DNA of 64,000 bases, taken from assembly GCA_963794995.1 (NCBI GenBank), contig CAWCFV010000002.1, forward strand, positions 868,001-932,000. Reading direction: 5' to 3'. Source of the DNA: CAWCFV01 sp963794995 (lineage in GTDB: Bacteria > Actinomycetota > Actinomycetes > JACCUZ01). Below the pieces are notes generated by a model. The model had not been told where the DNA came from, did no database searches, and saw only the letters and a list, made by a program, of their open reading frames with translations. The position numbers were made by a program, and so were the translations under genes. Of the stretch, positions 9,045 to 17,318 are shown piece after piece (within the stretch, counting starts at the first letter, position 1; each line of letters starts with the position of its first letter).

Positions 9045-9271
9045 CGACGTTGCTCGTTCACGGTGCGAGCAAGAAACGCGTTGCGCCACAAGGCTTTCCA
9101 CGCCGAGCGCCGCACGCATCACGGCGACGCGACGTGAGCTGTGTCGACACGCGCACGACACCGGGGGAAAACTCATGCGCGTCAAATGCTGGTATCGCGC
9201 GCGTGGTGGTGCGATCTTCTTGTGTGAAGACGTCGACCAACAGGACGACGTACGACATGCAGGAGGCGCGT

Positions 9272-9748
9272 GTGCCGGCCACAGACGAAGACGAGACCAC
9301 CGCGAAGGTGACCCATGCGGCGGCGAGCACCACCCGGAAGACCGTGAAGAAGGCAGTCAAGAAGGCGGCCAAGAAGGCCGCGAAGAAGTCACCCGCCAAG
9401 AAGACCACGGCGAAGCGGACCACCAAGAAGGCGACTGCCAAGAAGACCGCCAAGAAGGCCGCGAAGAAGTCACCCGCGAAGCGGACCGCCAAGAAGGCGA
9501 CCACCCGCAAGACCGCGGCGAAGAAGACCGCGGCGAAGCGGACCACCAAGAAGGCGACTGCCAAGAAGACCGCCAAGAAGGCCGCGAAGAAGTCACCCGC
9601 CAAGAAGACCACGGCGAAGCGGACCACCAAGAAGGCGACTGCCAAGAAGACCGCCAAGAAGGCCGCGAAGAAGTCACCCGCGAAGCGGACCGCCAAGAAG
9701 GCGACCACCCGCAAGAGCGCGGCGAAGAAGACGGCGCGAAAGCGCTAG
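9272..9748 (+). CDS. Lysine/alanine-rich histone H1-like DNA-binding protein
   Basis: A 158-residue protein. A short acidic head (PATDEDETTAKV) is followed by a tail of over 120 residues built only from Lys, Ala, Thr, Arg, Ser and Pro, with repeating AKK, TAKR and KSPAK motifs. Such tails are known in eukaryotic H1, in HupB-like proteins and in bacterial H1 homologues, where they bind and condense DNA non-specifically. No HU-fold domain precedes the tail here. The start is GTG 9272, because AGGAGG at 9261-9266 is 5 nt upstream; an in-frame ATG at 9257 has no ribosome site. A 227-bp lower-GC upstream region is a likely promoter, and a strong hairpin follows. The coding DNA contains a long direct repeat. 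Confidence 0.8.
   Translation: MPATDEDETTAKVTHAAASTTRKTVKKAVKKAAKKAAKKSPAKKTTAKRTTKKATAKKTAKKAAKKSPAKRTAKKATTRKTAAKKTAAKRTTKKATAKKTAKKAAKKSPAKKTTAKRTTKKATAKKTAKKAAKKSPAKRTAKKATTRKSAAKKTARKR
9371..9716 (+). repeat. Two 142-bp direct repeats inside the H1-like gene
   Basis: Bases 9371-9512 recur without a visible mismatch at 9575-9716, with a 204-bp period. Both copies encode the same KSPAK/TAKR/ATTRK stretch in frame. Identity at wobble positions implies recent duplication or gene conversion. The period is a multiple of three, so loss or gain of a unit would keep the frame and change only tail length. Confidence 0.85.
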
Positions 9749-9758
9749 CACCGCATGC

Positions 9759-9802
9759 ACGTCGAAGGGGCCGCCCGGTCGTCCGGGCGGCCCCTTCGAC
9801 GT
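9759..9802. terminator. Bidirectional hairpin terminator
   Basis: A perfect 20-bp inverted repeat with a TCGT loop: left arm 9759-9778 begins ACGTCGAAGGGG, right arm 9783-9802. It lies 10 bp after the H1-like stop and 13 bp before the end of the convergent 61-residue gene, so it can end transcription from both sides. There is no long T tract, as is common in very GC-rich genomes. Confidence 0.85.
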
Positions 9803-9815
9803 CACCGGTGGACGG

Positions 9816-10001
9816 TCAGTCGTCGTTCCACGTCGGGTCGTTGTCCCACGACTCGGTGCGGTCGGCCGCGGTGGCGAGGGCGTTCTGCGCCTCTTCGCGG
9901 CTGGCGTAGGGGCCCATCCGCTCGGTCCCGGCGCAGCCCTGGCCCTGCTCGACGGTCTGGTGGTTGAGGCAGTAGTACCACTGCGTGTCGTCGTCGCTCA
10001 T
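9816..10001 (-). CDS. Small conserved acidic protein
   Basis: A 61-residue protein starting MSDDDTQWYYCLNHQTVE. It has two Cys, a GPYASREEAQNAL segment and an acidic C-terminus WDNDPTWNDD. Short actinobacterial proteins with this WYYCL...GPYATREEA...WDNDP layout exist as unnamed conserved proteins; I know of no assigned function. ATG 10001 is chosen because sequence upstream in the same frame is uncharacteristic. It is divergent from map (35 bp apart), so the two promoters share that gap. Confidence 0.75.
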   Translation of the reverse strand: MSDDDTQWYYCLNHQTVEQGQGCAGTERMGPYASREEAQNALATAADRTESWDNDPTWNDD

Positions 10002-10022
10002 GGCGACATGGTGCCCCCGATC

Positions 10023-10036
10023 TAGACTTCTGCACC
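10023..10036 (+). promoter_or_regulatory. Leaderless -10 element of map
   Basis: TAGACT at 10023-10028 stands 8 nt before the map ATG with no ribosome-binding site. This predicts a transcript that begins at or within a base or two of the start codon. Confidence 0.55.
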
Positions 10037-10888
10037 ATGCCCACGCTGACTCCCGGCCGGATCTCCCCCGTGCGCCAGGTCCCCCCGACGATCCAGCGCC
10101 CGGAGTACGTCGGGAAGCCGCGACCCGCACGCTTCACCGGGGCCGAGGTCAAGGACCCGGACACGATCGAGCGGATGCGGGTCGCCGGGCGGCTGGCGGC
10201 GACCGCACTGGTCGAGGTCGGGCGCAGGGTGGCCCCGGGCGTGACCACGGACGAGCTGGACCGGGTCGGGCACGAGTTCCTCGTCGACCACGGCGCCTAC
10301 CCGTCGACCCTGGGCTACAAGGGGTTCCCCAAGTCGCTGTGCACGTCGGTGAACGAGGTCGTCTGCCACGGGATCCCGGACAGCACCGAGCTGCGCGAGG
10401 GCGACATCGTCAACGTGGACATCACGGCCTACATCGGCGGCGTCCACGGGGACACCGACGCCACGTTCCTCGTCGGAGAGGTCGCCGAGGAGGACCGACT
10501 GCTGGTCGAGCGCACCGAGGAGGCGCTGCGCAGGGCGATCCGCGCCGTCCGCCCGGGCCGGCCGATGAGCGTCGTCGGCCGGGTCATCGAGTCCTACGCC
10601 AAGCGCTTCGGCTACGGCGTGGTCCGGGAGTTCACCGGGCACGGGATCGGCACGGCGTTCCACTCGGGCCTCGTCGTGCCGCACTACGACGACGAGTCGC
10701 ACGACGTGATGATCGAGGAGGGGATGACCTTCACGATCGAGCCGATGCTCAACCTGGGGACCCCCGAGTGGGAGATGTGGGACGACGGCTGGACCGTCGT
10801 CACCCGTGACCGACGCCGGTCGGCCCAGTTCGAGCACACGATCCTCGTCACCTCCGGGGAGCCGGAGATCCTCACCCTGCCCGCCTGA
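10037..10888 (+). CDS. map: Methionine aminopeptidase, type I
   Basis: A 283-residue enzyme that removes the initiator Met from nascent proteins. The metal ligands of the pita-bread fold are visible: first Asp in VNVDITAYIGGVHGDTDATF (two Asp), His in GHGIGTAFH, Glu in FTIEPMLN and Glu in QFEHTILVT. An N-terminal extension of about 40 residues (TPGRISPVRQVPPTIQRPEYV) precedes the catalytic core. This matches the longer actinobacterial MapB form, which carries an SH3-binding-like proline region. The start codon is fixed by the -10 hexamer 8 nt upstream. Confidence 0.96.
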   Translation: MPTLTPGRISPVRQVPPTIQRPEYVGKPRPARFTGAEVKDPDTIERMRVAGRLAATALVEVGRRVAPGVTTDELDRVGHEFLVDHGAYPSTLGYKGFPKSLCTSVNEVVCHGIPDSTELREGDIVNVDITAYIGGVHGDTDATFLVGEVAEEDRLLVERTEEALRRAIRAVRPGRPMSVVGRVIESYAKRFGYGVVREFTGHGIGTAFHSGLVVPHYDDESHDVMIEEGMTFTIEPMLNLGTPEWEMWDDGWTVVTRDRRRSAQFEHTILVTSGEPEILTLPA

Positions 10889-10981
10889 GCATCGGCCACG
10901 GGGCCGGACGCGTGACCAATCCGGGCGGCCGTCGTTGTCCGAACAACGCGCCACAGGCGGGGGCAGGAGGACGGACGGGCG

Positions 10982-11233
10982 GTGGTCATGAGGGACGAGC
11001 CGGACCGGCTGGTGCTCAGCCGTGACATCGAGGTCATCGCCGACCGGATCGCGCTCAGCGGTCAGCCGCGCCGGGCCGACGAGCTGAAGGTCGTCGCGGC
11101 GCACCTGCGCGCCAAGGAGGCGGCCCGCTCGGGACCGACGCCGCCCGAGGAGCGCCCCGCACCGTACGTGCTGGCCGTGGCCCTGGTGATGTCCTGGCTC
11201 GCCGTCGTGCTGCTGGTCGTCCTGCTCGCGTGA
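10982..11233 (+). CDS. Small membrane-anchored hypothetical protein
   Basis: An 83-residue protein. Residues 1-50 are charged and amphipathic (DIEVIADRIALSGQPRRADELKVVAAHLRAKEAA). The C-terminus is a single membrane helix (VLAVALVMSWLAVVLLVVLLA), so it is probably tail-anchored. GTG 10982 and ATG 10988 are both possible starts, and GGAGG at about 10966 weakly favours the earlier one. No family recognised. Confidence 0.6.
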   Translation: MVMRDEPDRLVLSRDIEVIADRIALSGQPRRADELKVVAAHLRAKEAARSGPTPPEERPAPYVLAVALVMSWLAVVLLVVLLA

Positions 11234-11287
11234 GGTCGGCCGGTCGCGAGGGGACTACTCGCGCCCGGACCGGGAAACGGCCTGTCC

Positions 11288-11473
11288 ATGACCGATCGTT
11301 ACGACCACCGCACCGCCGATGCGCGCGCCGCCGACGCCGAGGAGGACCAGGTCCTCGACTCGCCGCTCCAGACCGGGGCCTCCGAGCTCAGGGCCGAGGT
11401 CGCCGAGACCGCCGAACGGGGTGACCTCGAGAACGACCCGCTCGCGCCACCGGCCCCCCGCGGCGACGCCTGA
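11288..11473 (+). CDS. Small acidic hypothetical protein
   Basis: A 61-residue hydrophilic protein (MTDRYDHRTADARAADAEED, then an acidic Glu/Ala-rich middle and LAPPAPRGDA). It has no membrane or signal segment. Codon use fits the genome. It lies 55 bp after the membrane-anchored small protein and may share its transcript. The 228 bp from here to the RNase P gene hold no open frame I trust. Confidence 0.5.
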   Translation: MTDRYDHRTADARAADAEEDQVLDSPLQTGASELRAEVAETAERGDLENDPLAPPAPRGDA

Positions 11474-11701
11474 CCCGAGGGCGCCCCGACTCGCGGACGA
11501 GCAGGCCCTCGGCCGTTCGGCGTAGCGGCCTGCCCGTCTCACCGATGGTCGCGCCGGCCCCGCGCACCCAGACTCGTGGCAGGTCGGTGCCCTGGAGGGG
11601 AGAGCGCCGGCCACCATTTCCGGGGGGTAGGACGACGCCTCCGGGCCCTGGAGACATCCGGGCCCGGGGGCGGCGTCATGTTCGGAGGCCGACGGACAGG
11701 C

Positions 11702-12078
11702 GGCGGACGAGTCGGCCTGTAAGCCGGGTTCTGTCGCGCACCCGAGGGTGCGCGGACGGCCATCCATCTCCGGCTGCCGTTGCCGACAGCCTCCTGCGGT
11801 CTACCCGGGAGCTCGGGCGGGCCGCCCTCGAACGCTCCCTGTCTGACCTTGCTCCGGGTGGGGTTTGCCGAGCCGCCCGGGTCACCCCGGGCGCTGGTGG
11901 TCTCTTACACCACCGTTTCACCCTTGCCGGCGGCGAGCCGCCGGCGGTCTTCTCTCTGTGGCACTGTCCCGCGGGTCACCCCGGGTGGGCGTTACCCACC
12001 ACCCTGCCCTGTGGAGCCCGGACTTTCCTCGGCGAGGTCCGAGGACCCCGACGCGACCGTCCGGCCGGCTCGTCCGCC
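11702..12078 (-). ncRNA. rnpB: RNase P RNA (type A)
   Basis: Read on the minus strand, the segment contains the universal RNase P core GAGGAAAGTCCGGGCTCC (near 12030) followed by CACAGGGCAGGGTGGTG, then ACAGTGCCACAGAGA, GGTGAAACGGTGG, and the 3' core ACAGAACCCGGCTTACAGG. The ends are set by the P1 helix: GGCGGACGAG at the 5' end (12069-12078) pairs with CTCGTCCGCC at the 3' end (11702-11711). The length of about 377 nt fits actinobacterial type A RNA. It matures tRNA 5' ends with the protein RnpA. It lies directly downstream of the RNB exonuclease gene on the same strand. Confidence 0.95.
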
Positions 12079-12119
12079 GTGCGCCCAGGGTAGCGGCCCG
12101 CCGAGACCCGGGCGATCGG

Positions 12120-13551
12120 TCAGGCGAGGGCGAAGCGGACCGAGCGGGACCCGAGGTCCGCCTCGACCAGCCTGACCCGGACCCGCTCCCCCACGGGCAG
12201 GTCGCCGTCGCATGCGGCGCGGACCGCGGGCTCGGCCAGCTGCACGGTCCCGCCGCCCTTCTCGTCGGCCTCGACCGCGACGGCGTCGAACTCGTCCCCC
12301 TCGCGGCCGTGCAGCACGGCTGCCTCCATCAGCGCGACGCACTCCCGTTCCAGTTCGTGCGCCCGGCGGTCCCCGCCGGCCATCTCCTCGGGCAGCCTCG
12401 GCAGCGCGGCGCGCACCCAGTCGGGGACGTCGTCCCCCGAGCACAGCGCGAGACAGACGGTCCCGACGTAGCGGTCGACCAGTCGGCGCAGCGGCGCCGT
12501 CGCGTGCGCGTACTCGGCCGCGACCGCGGCGTGGGTCGCCTGCTCGGGGACACCCCCGTCGAACGCGGTGTAGCCGGCGCCGCGAAGCAGCGTGGTGGAC
12601 TCCTCCAGCAGGGTCGCGTGCCGCGGGTTGGCCGGGTCCAGGCCGTGCACCACCTCGGCGTACGACCGGCCGGCGGGCCAGTCGACCCCGAGCCCCCGGG
12701 CGACCCGGCGCAGCCGTTGCAGCGCACCGTCGGGGGCCTTGGGCAGGGTGCGCAGGATGCCGACCTCGCCGTGCAGCATCAGGTCCGCCGCGGCCATGCC
12801 GGTCATGAGGGAGATCTGCTCGTTCCACGACTCGACCGGCCGCGTGACGCGGTACTCGAGCCGGAACGTCGAGCCGTCCTCGACGACCTCCTGCTCGGGG
12901 ATCGGCAGGCTGACACCGCCGCGCTCCACCTCGAGCTGGATCCGGAGCTTGCCGACCTCGGCGAGCAGCAGCAGCCGCTCGTCGGCGCTGCCGCCGTCGA
13001 CGAGCTCCTGCACCTGGCCGTAGTCGTAGCGGTCCCGGGAACGCACCAGCGCCCGGCGCACGTCGACCGCCGTCTCCTCACCGTCGCCGTCGAGGTCGAT
13101 CGTCCACAGCAGCGACGGCCGGACCTGGTCCGGGCAGCAGGGAGGCGGCTCCCTCGGAGAGCACCGGAGGATGCAGCGGGGTGCGGGTGTCGGGGCTGTA
13201 GAGCGTCTCGACCCGGCGGTGCGCCTCGGCGTCCAACGCTCCCCCGGGCCGCACGAAGGCCCCCACGTCGGCGATGGCGTACCGCACCCGGAAGCCGTCG
13301 CCGCGGCGCTCGAGGTGCATGGCCTGGTCGAGGTCGGTGGAGCCCGGCGGGTCGATCGTGAGGAACGGCAGGTCGGTGAGGTCGGACGAGGGCAGGTCGG
13401 GCTCCCGCACCGCCGCCTCGGCCTCCGCCAGCACGTCCGCCGGGAAGTCGGCGGGCACTCCCAGCTCCTCGCGGATCCGGGTGAAGCCCGCTCTCAGCTC
13501 TCGCCCGGCGGGCTCGTCCTGGAGCCGGGCGGCAAGATGACGTCGCGGCAT
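12120..13551 (-). CDS. RNB-domain exoribonuclease (RNase II/R family), one frame disruption
   Basis: Restored length is 476 residues. The RNB active site is in FLTIDPPGSTDLDQAMHL, with the Asp cluster that binds Mg, and TAPLRRLVDRY appears further on. The C-terminus (about 400-476) looks like a short S1-like beta domain (VGERVRVRLVEADLGSRSV). The frame shifts once near 13130: the first part ends SEGAASLLP, and the rest resumes as DQVRPSLLWTIDLDGDGE only if one extra C (plus strand) is ignored. Everything on both sides is conserved, so I treat it as one gene with a probable sequence error. The ATG at 13551 begins MPRRHLAARLQ, as in the family. Confidence 0.85.
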
Positions 13552-13655
13552 CCCGGCAGACTACGCACCCCGGCGAGCGCCGTCGGGCCCTCCCACGGCG
13601 GTCCCGCACCTGCCCAGGCGCTTGCGGTCGCCACCGGAACCGGGAGGATGCACTC

Positions 13656-16600
13656 GTGGAGCCGGTCGAGCAGCGCGACGAGCGACGCGTGGTGACCGTG
13701 CTGTTCGCCGACCTGGTCGGCTCCACCACCCTGGGCGAAGAGCTCGACCCCGAGGACCTCAAGGTCGTCGTCGGCGACGCCGTGGCCCGGATCGTCGGGG
13801 CCGTGGAGGCGTTCGGCGGGACAGTCAAGGACCTCGCCGGCGACGGGGTCCTGGCGCTTTTCGGGGCGCCGACCTCCCATGAGGACGACCCGGAGCGCGC
13901 GCTTCGTACCGCTCTTCGCATCACCGAGGACATCGGCGAGTACTCACGCGACGTCGAGCGCGCCTGGGGCATCGCGACGTTCGGCGTCCGCGTCGGCGTG
14001 CACACCGGACCCGTGGTCACCGGGCGTGTGGGCGCTGGCGGCCGCACGGAGTACGGCGCCACCGGTGACGCGGTGAACATCGCAGCGCGACTGCAGTCCG
14101 TCGCCGAACCGGGCCAGATCCTCGCTGGACCGGAGTCGCGTCGGCTCAGTGGCGCGGCCTTCACCTGGGGCCCCTCGCGCGAGCTGTCGCTCAAGGGCCG
14201 GACCGATCCGGTGACGGGGTCCCCCGTCACCGGTCTGACCGGGCTCAGTGGGCGCAGCCGCACCGAGGAGACGCCCACCCGGATCGTCGGGCGCGAGCAC
14301 GAGCTCTCGGTCGCAACCGGGAGCGTCGACGCGGCACTCGCAGGGTCCGGCCACGTCCTCGTCCTCACCGGTGAGCCCGGGATAGGCAAGACCCGGCTGC
14401 TCTCCGAGCTGCGAACTCGGTTCGAGGCGGGCAGCTCCGGGGGCCGGACCCCTCTCTGGCTCGAAGGCCGGTGCGTGTCCTATGGCGAGTCCATGCCGTA
14501 CTGGCCGTTCCGTGACCTCCTCCGCACTTGGCTGGGGATCCGCGTCGACGAGCCTGCGCTGCGCGTCCGGCTCTCCCTGCAGCGCGAGGTGACCAGACTT
14601 TTCCAGGACCGAGTGCCCGAGCACCGGCCGTACCTCGCGGCCCTGCTCGGCCTGCCACTGGAGCCGGAGGACCAGGGCCGCGTCTCCGAGCTGTCACCCG
14701 AGGCGATGCAGTACCGCACGTTCGAGGTCGTGCGCAGCCTGGTGGCCCGGCTCGCCGACGACGGTCCTGTCGCGGTGGCGCTCGAGGACCTGCACTGGGC
14801 CGACCCGACCTCCCTGCAGCTGCTCGAACGGCTGCTGTCCGACACCGAGGACCTGCCCCTCCTGCTCGTGGTCACCTCGCGCCGGGAGCCGACACACCCG
14901 TCCTGGCGGGTCATGGAGTCCGCCCAGCGTGAGCTCCCGCACCGGACGGACGAGCTCGTCCTTGCCGCCCTCGGCTCGGACGCGGGACGCGCGCTGCTCA
15001 CCGATCTCGTGGGGCGTGACGTGCTCCCGGCGGAGCTGGCGGCCCGGATCCTGGATCGAGCCGACGGCAACCCCTTCTTCCTGGAGGAGCTCGTTCGCAC
15101 CCTGGTCGACACCGGCGCTCTGCGGCCCGACGCCGCCGGCTGGCGGTTCGACCACGACGTGCCCATCGAGGTGCCGCCGACCGTGGAGAAGGTGATCCTG
15201 GCGCGTATCGACCGCCTGGAGCCGCCCGCCCGCGACGCCCTGACGGCCGCGTCGGTTCTCGGACGCAGGTTCGGCCTGCAGCTGCTGCAGGCCGTGGTCG
15301 CGGATGACGCGGAGGTGCGCGAGCTCCTGGTGGAGCTGCAGCGCGCCGACCTGGTCCGAGAGGAACGCCGCTGGCCCGAGCCGGAGTACCGCTTCAAGCA
15401 CGCTCTGATCCAGGAGACGGCCTACCGCACCCTGGTCCGCGCCGAGCGCGAGCGCCTGCACCGGAGTGCCGCCCAGTGGATCGAGGCACGGTACGCCGGG
15501 AGCGAGGACGACGTCGCCGGCCTGCTGGCACATCACTACCTCGGCGCGACGGACAGGGAGAAGGCAGCCCACTACCTCGCCCGCGCCGGGGACCGGGCCC
15601 GGCAGGACTACGCACTGGACGAGGCGGTCGCGCACTACCGGACGCTGCTGCCGATCCTCGAGGCCCGCGGCGAGCGGCGCGCGATGGCGCTCGTCCTGTT
15701 CAAGCTGGCGCTTGCCTTGCACATGTCGCTGCGCTTCGCCGAGTCCAACGCCGCCTACCAGCAGGCCTTCGGCTGGTGGGAGCCCGAGCCGGTCACGACC
15801 CCGACAACGACGGCGACCTTGCGAGTGGCCACCAGCTTCCTCCCGGACGACCCCGACCCGCGGTCGGCGATCGCCTGGCCGAACATCCAGCTGTGCATGC
15901 AGCTGTTCGACCGCCTTGTCGAGGCCTGGCCCGAGCGGACGCTGGTGCCCTCCCTGGCGTCGAGCTGGGAGATTGCAGACGACGGCCTGCGGTACGTCTT
16001 CCACCTCCGCGAGGGGTTGACCTGGTCCGACGGCACACCCCTCACAGCCCACGACGTGGAGTTCGGGGTCAAGCGGGTCCTGGACCCGGACTCGCCGGGC
16101 TCCTCGGTCGCGATCTACTTCGTGCTCGAGAATGGGCAGGACTACTACCTGCGGCGCAACGACCACGCTCACCGGATCGGCGTCCGTGCGCTGGACGAGC
16201 GCACGGTCGAGTTCCGGCTGGTGGCGCCCGCGCCGTACTTCCTCAGCGTCATGAACAGACCGGACGCCGGCCCACAGCCGCAGCACGCCATCACGGCCGG
16301 CGGCCCCGCGTGGACCGCCGTCGGGGCTCAGGTCGTCAGCGGTCCCTACCGGACCGTCCGACGCACGGACGACGCGCTCGTGCTGGAACGCCGACCCGAC
16401 TATCTCGGGGCACGCGGCGGCGACGTCGGACGGGTGGAGATGGTCCGGTCGGGAGTGCCGGACGCGCTGGCTGCCTACGCACGCGACGAGATCGACGTGG
16501 TGGCCGTCCGGTACACCCCGCGCACGGCGGACCTGGTCCCGAACGTGACCCACGACGCGGTTCTCGGTCAGGCCGCGTGGTCCGCCTACCTCGCGTTCGA

Positions 16601-17318
16601 CCACGCCCACCCCGCGGTCGCCAACCTCGAGCTCCGTCGGGCGCTCGCGCACGCGATCGATCGCAGCGAGCTGACCGACGTCGGCGACAGCATCGTCGTC
16701 GCCACCGGCGGGATCGTCCCGCCGGCGTTACAGGGCCACACCCCCGACATCGTTCCCGCCTTCGACCCGGACCTCGCCCGGCGCTACCTCGCGGCCTCGG
16801 GACTCGACGGCGTCAGGCTCACCGTCGTCGGTACCGCCCCCTGGGTAGCGCCGTTCCTCGACAGGATCACAGCGCGTTGGCGCGACGTCCTCGGTGTCGA
16901 CGCCCGGGTGCGGGAGGTGTCGGTGCGGGAGGCGGTCGCCGCGAAACGCCTGGGCGACCTGGCTCCGGTCTACGTGACCGGATGGCTTCCCGGGTACCCA
17001 GATCCCGAGTACTTCCTGCGCCTGCTCTTCCACTCGGACAGCCGCACCAACGAGGGCGGGTTCTCCTACCCTCCCTTCGACGAGCTGGTCGAGCGAGCCC
17101 GCCAGGAACGCAGCGACAGCGCGCGGCTCGGCCTGTACCACGACGCCGACCGCATGGCGGTCGCCGACCGGATCGCCGTGATCCCCCTCGTCTACGGTCG
17201 CAGCACGGCCTTCGTCAAACCGTGGGTACGTGGCTGGTGGGAGTTCGGGAAGTCGTCGGCGAACTTCGCCGACCTGCAGGTGGGCCCGGCCTCGCCGCGC
17301 CGCGGCGCGGTCGGGTGA
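13656..17318 (+). CDS. Class III nucleotide cyclase - AAA/TPR - family 5 solute-binding protein fusion
   Basis: A single intact 1220-residue frame, with GTG at 13656 and GGAGG 8 nt upstream. Residues 8-195 form a class III cyclase homology domain: metal Asp19 (LFADLVGST), Lys58 and Asp63 (VKDLAGDGVLALF), and transition-state Asn141/Arg145 (VNIAARL). Residues about 205-510 are an AAA_16-type ATPase with Walker A GEPGIGKT (239-246) and Walker B VALEDLHWAD (about 375). Helical TPR-like repeats follow to about 715. Residues 720-1210 are a complete SBP_bac_5 (oligopeptide-binding type) domain: LVPSLASSWEIADDG, FHLREGLTWSDGTPL, ALAHAIDRSEL and WLPGYPDPEYFL. No signal peptide or membrane helix exists, so the binding domain should be cytoplasmic. 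The likely role is ligand-controlled cyclic nucleotide synthesis (inference). Confidence 0.93.
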   Translation: MEPVEQRDERRVVTVLFADLVGSTTLGEELDPEDLKVVVGDAVARIVGAVEAFGGTVKDLAGDGVLALFGAPTSHEDDPERALRTALRITEDIGEYSRDVERAWGIATFGVRVGVHTGPVVTGRVGAGGRTEYGATGDAVNIAARLQSVAEPGQILAGPESRRLSGAAFTWGPSRELSLKGRTDPVTGSPVTGLTGLSGRSRTEETPTRIVGREHELSVATGSVDAALAGSGHVLVLTGEPGIGKTRLLSELRTRFEAGSSGGRTPLWLEGRCVSYGESMPYWPFRDLLRTWLGIRVDEPALRVRLSLQREVTRLFQDRVPEHRPYLAALLGLPLEPEDQGRVSELSPEAMQYRTFEVVRSLVARLADDGPVAVALEDLHWADPTSLQLLERLLSDTEDLPLLLVVTSRREPTHPSWRVMESAQRELPHRTDELVLAALGSDAGRALLTDLVGRDVLPAELAARILDRADGNPFFLEELVRTLVDTGALRPDAAGWRFDHDVPIEVPPTVEKVILARIDRLEPPARDALTAASVLGRRFGLQLLQAVVADDAEVRELLVELQRADLVREERRWPEPEYRFKHALIQETAYRTLVRAERERLHRSAAQWIEARYAGSEDDVAGLLAHHYLGATDREKAAHYLARAGDRARQDYALDEAVAHYRTLLPILEARGERRAMALVLFKLALALHMSLRFAESNAAYQQAFGWWEPEPVTTPTTTATLRVATSFLPDDPDPRSAIAWPNIQLCMQLFDRLVEAWPERTLVPSLASSWEIADDGLRYVFHLREGLTWSDGTPLTAHDVEFGVKRVLDPDSPGSSVAIYFVLENGQDYYLRRNDHAHRIGVRALDERTVEFRLVAPAPYFLSVMNRPDAGPQPQHAITAGGPAWTAVGAQVVSGPYRTVRRTDDALVLERRPDYLGARGGDVGRVEMVRSGVPDALAAYARDEIDVVAVRYTPRTADLVPNVTHDAVLGQAAWSAYLAFDHAHPAVANLELRRALAHAIDRSELTDVGDSIVVATGGIVPPALQGHTPDIVPAFDPDLARRYLAASGLDGVRLTVVGTAPWVAPFLDRITARWRDVLGVDARVREVSVREAVAAKRLGDLAPVYVTGWLPGYPDPEYFLRLLFHSDSRTNEGGFSYPPFDELVERARQERSDSARLGLYHDADRMAVADRIAVIPLVYGRSTAFVKPWVRGWWEFGKSSANFADLQVGPASPRRGAVG

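Noticed and set aside
9058..9714. Hydrophobic 218-residue antisense frame (FLAVVFLA-like repeats) suggesting a membrane protein
   Set aside because: It is the complement of AAG/GCC-rich codons in the lysine-rich gene, which gives Phe, Leu, Ala and Val by base composition. It has no ribosome site of its own.
11545..12093. Open frames across the RNase P region
   Set aside because: They run over a structured RNA whose universal cores are visible on the minus strand; their translations have no recognisable protein features.
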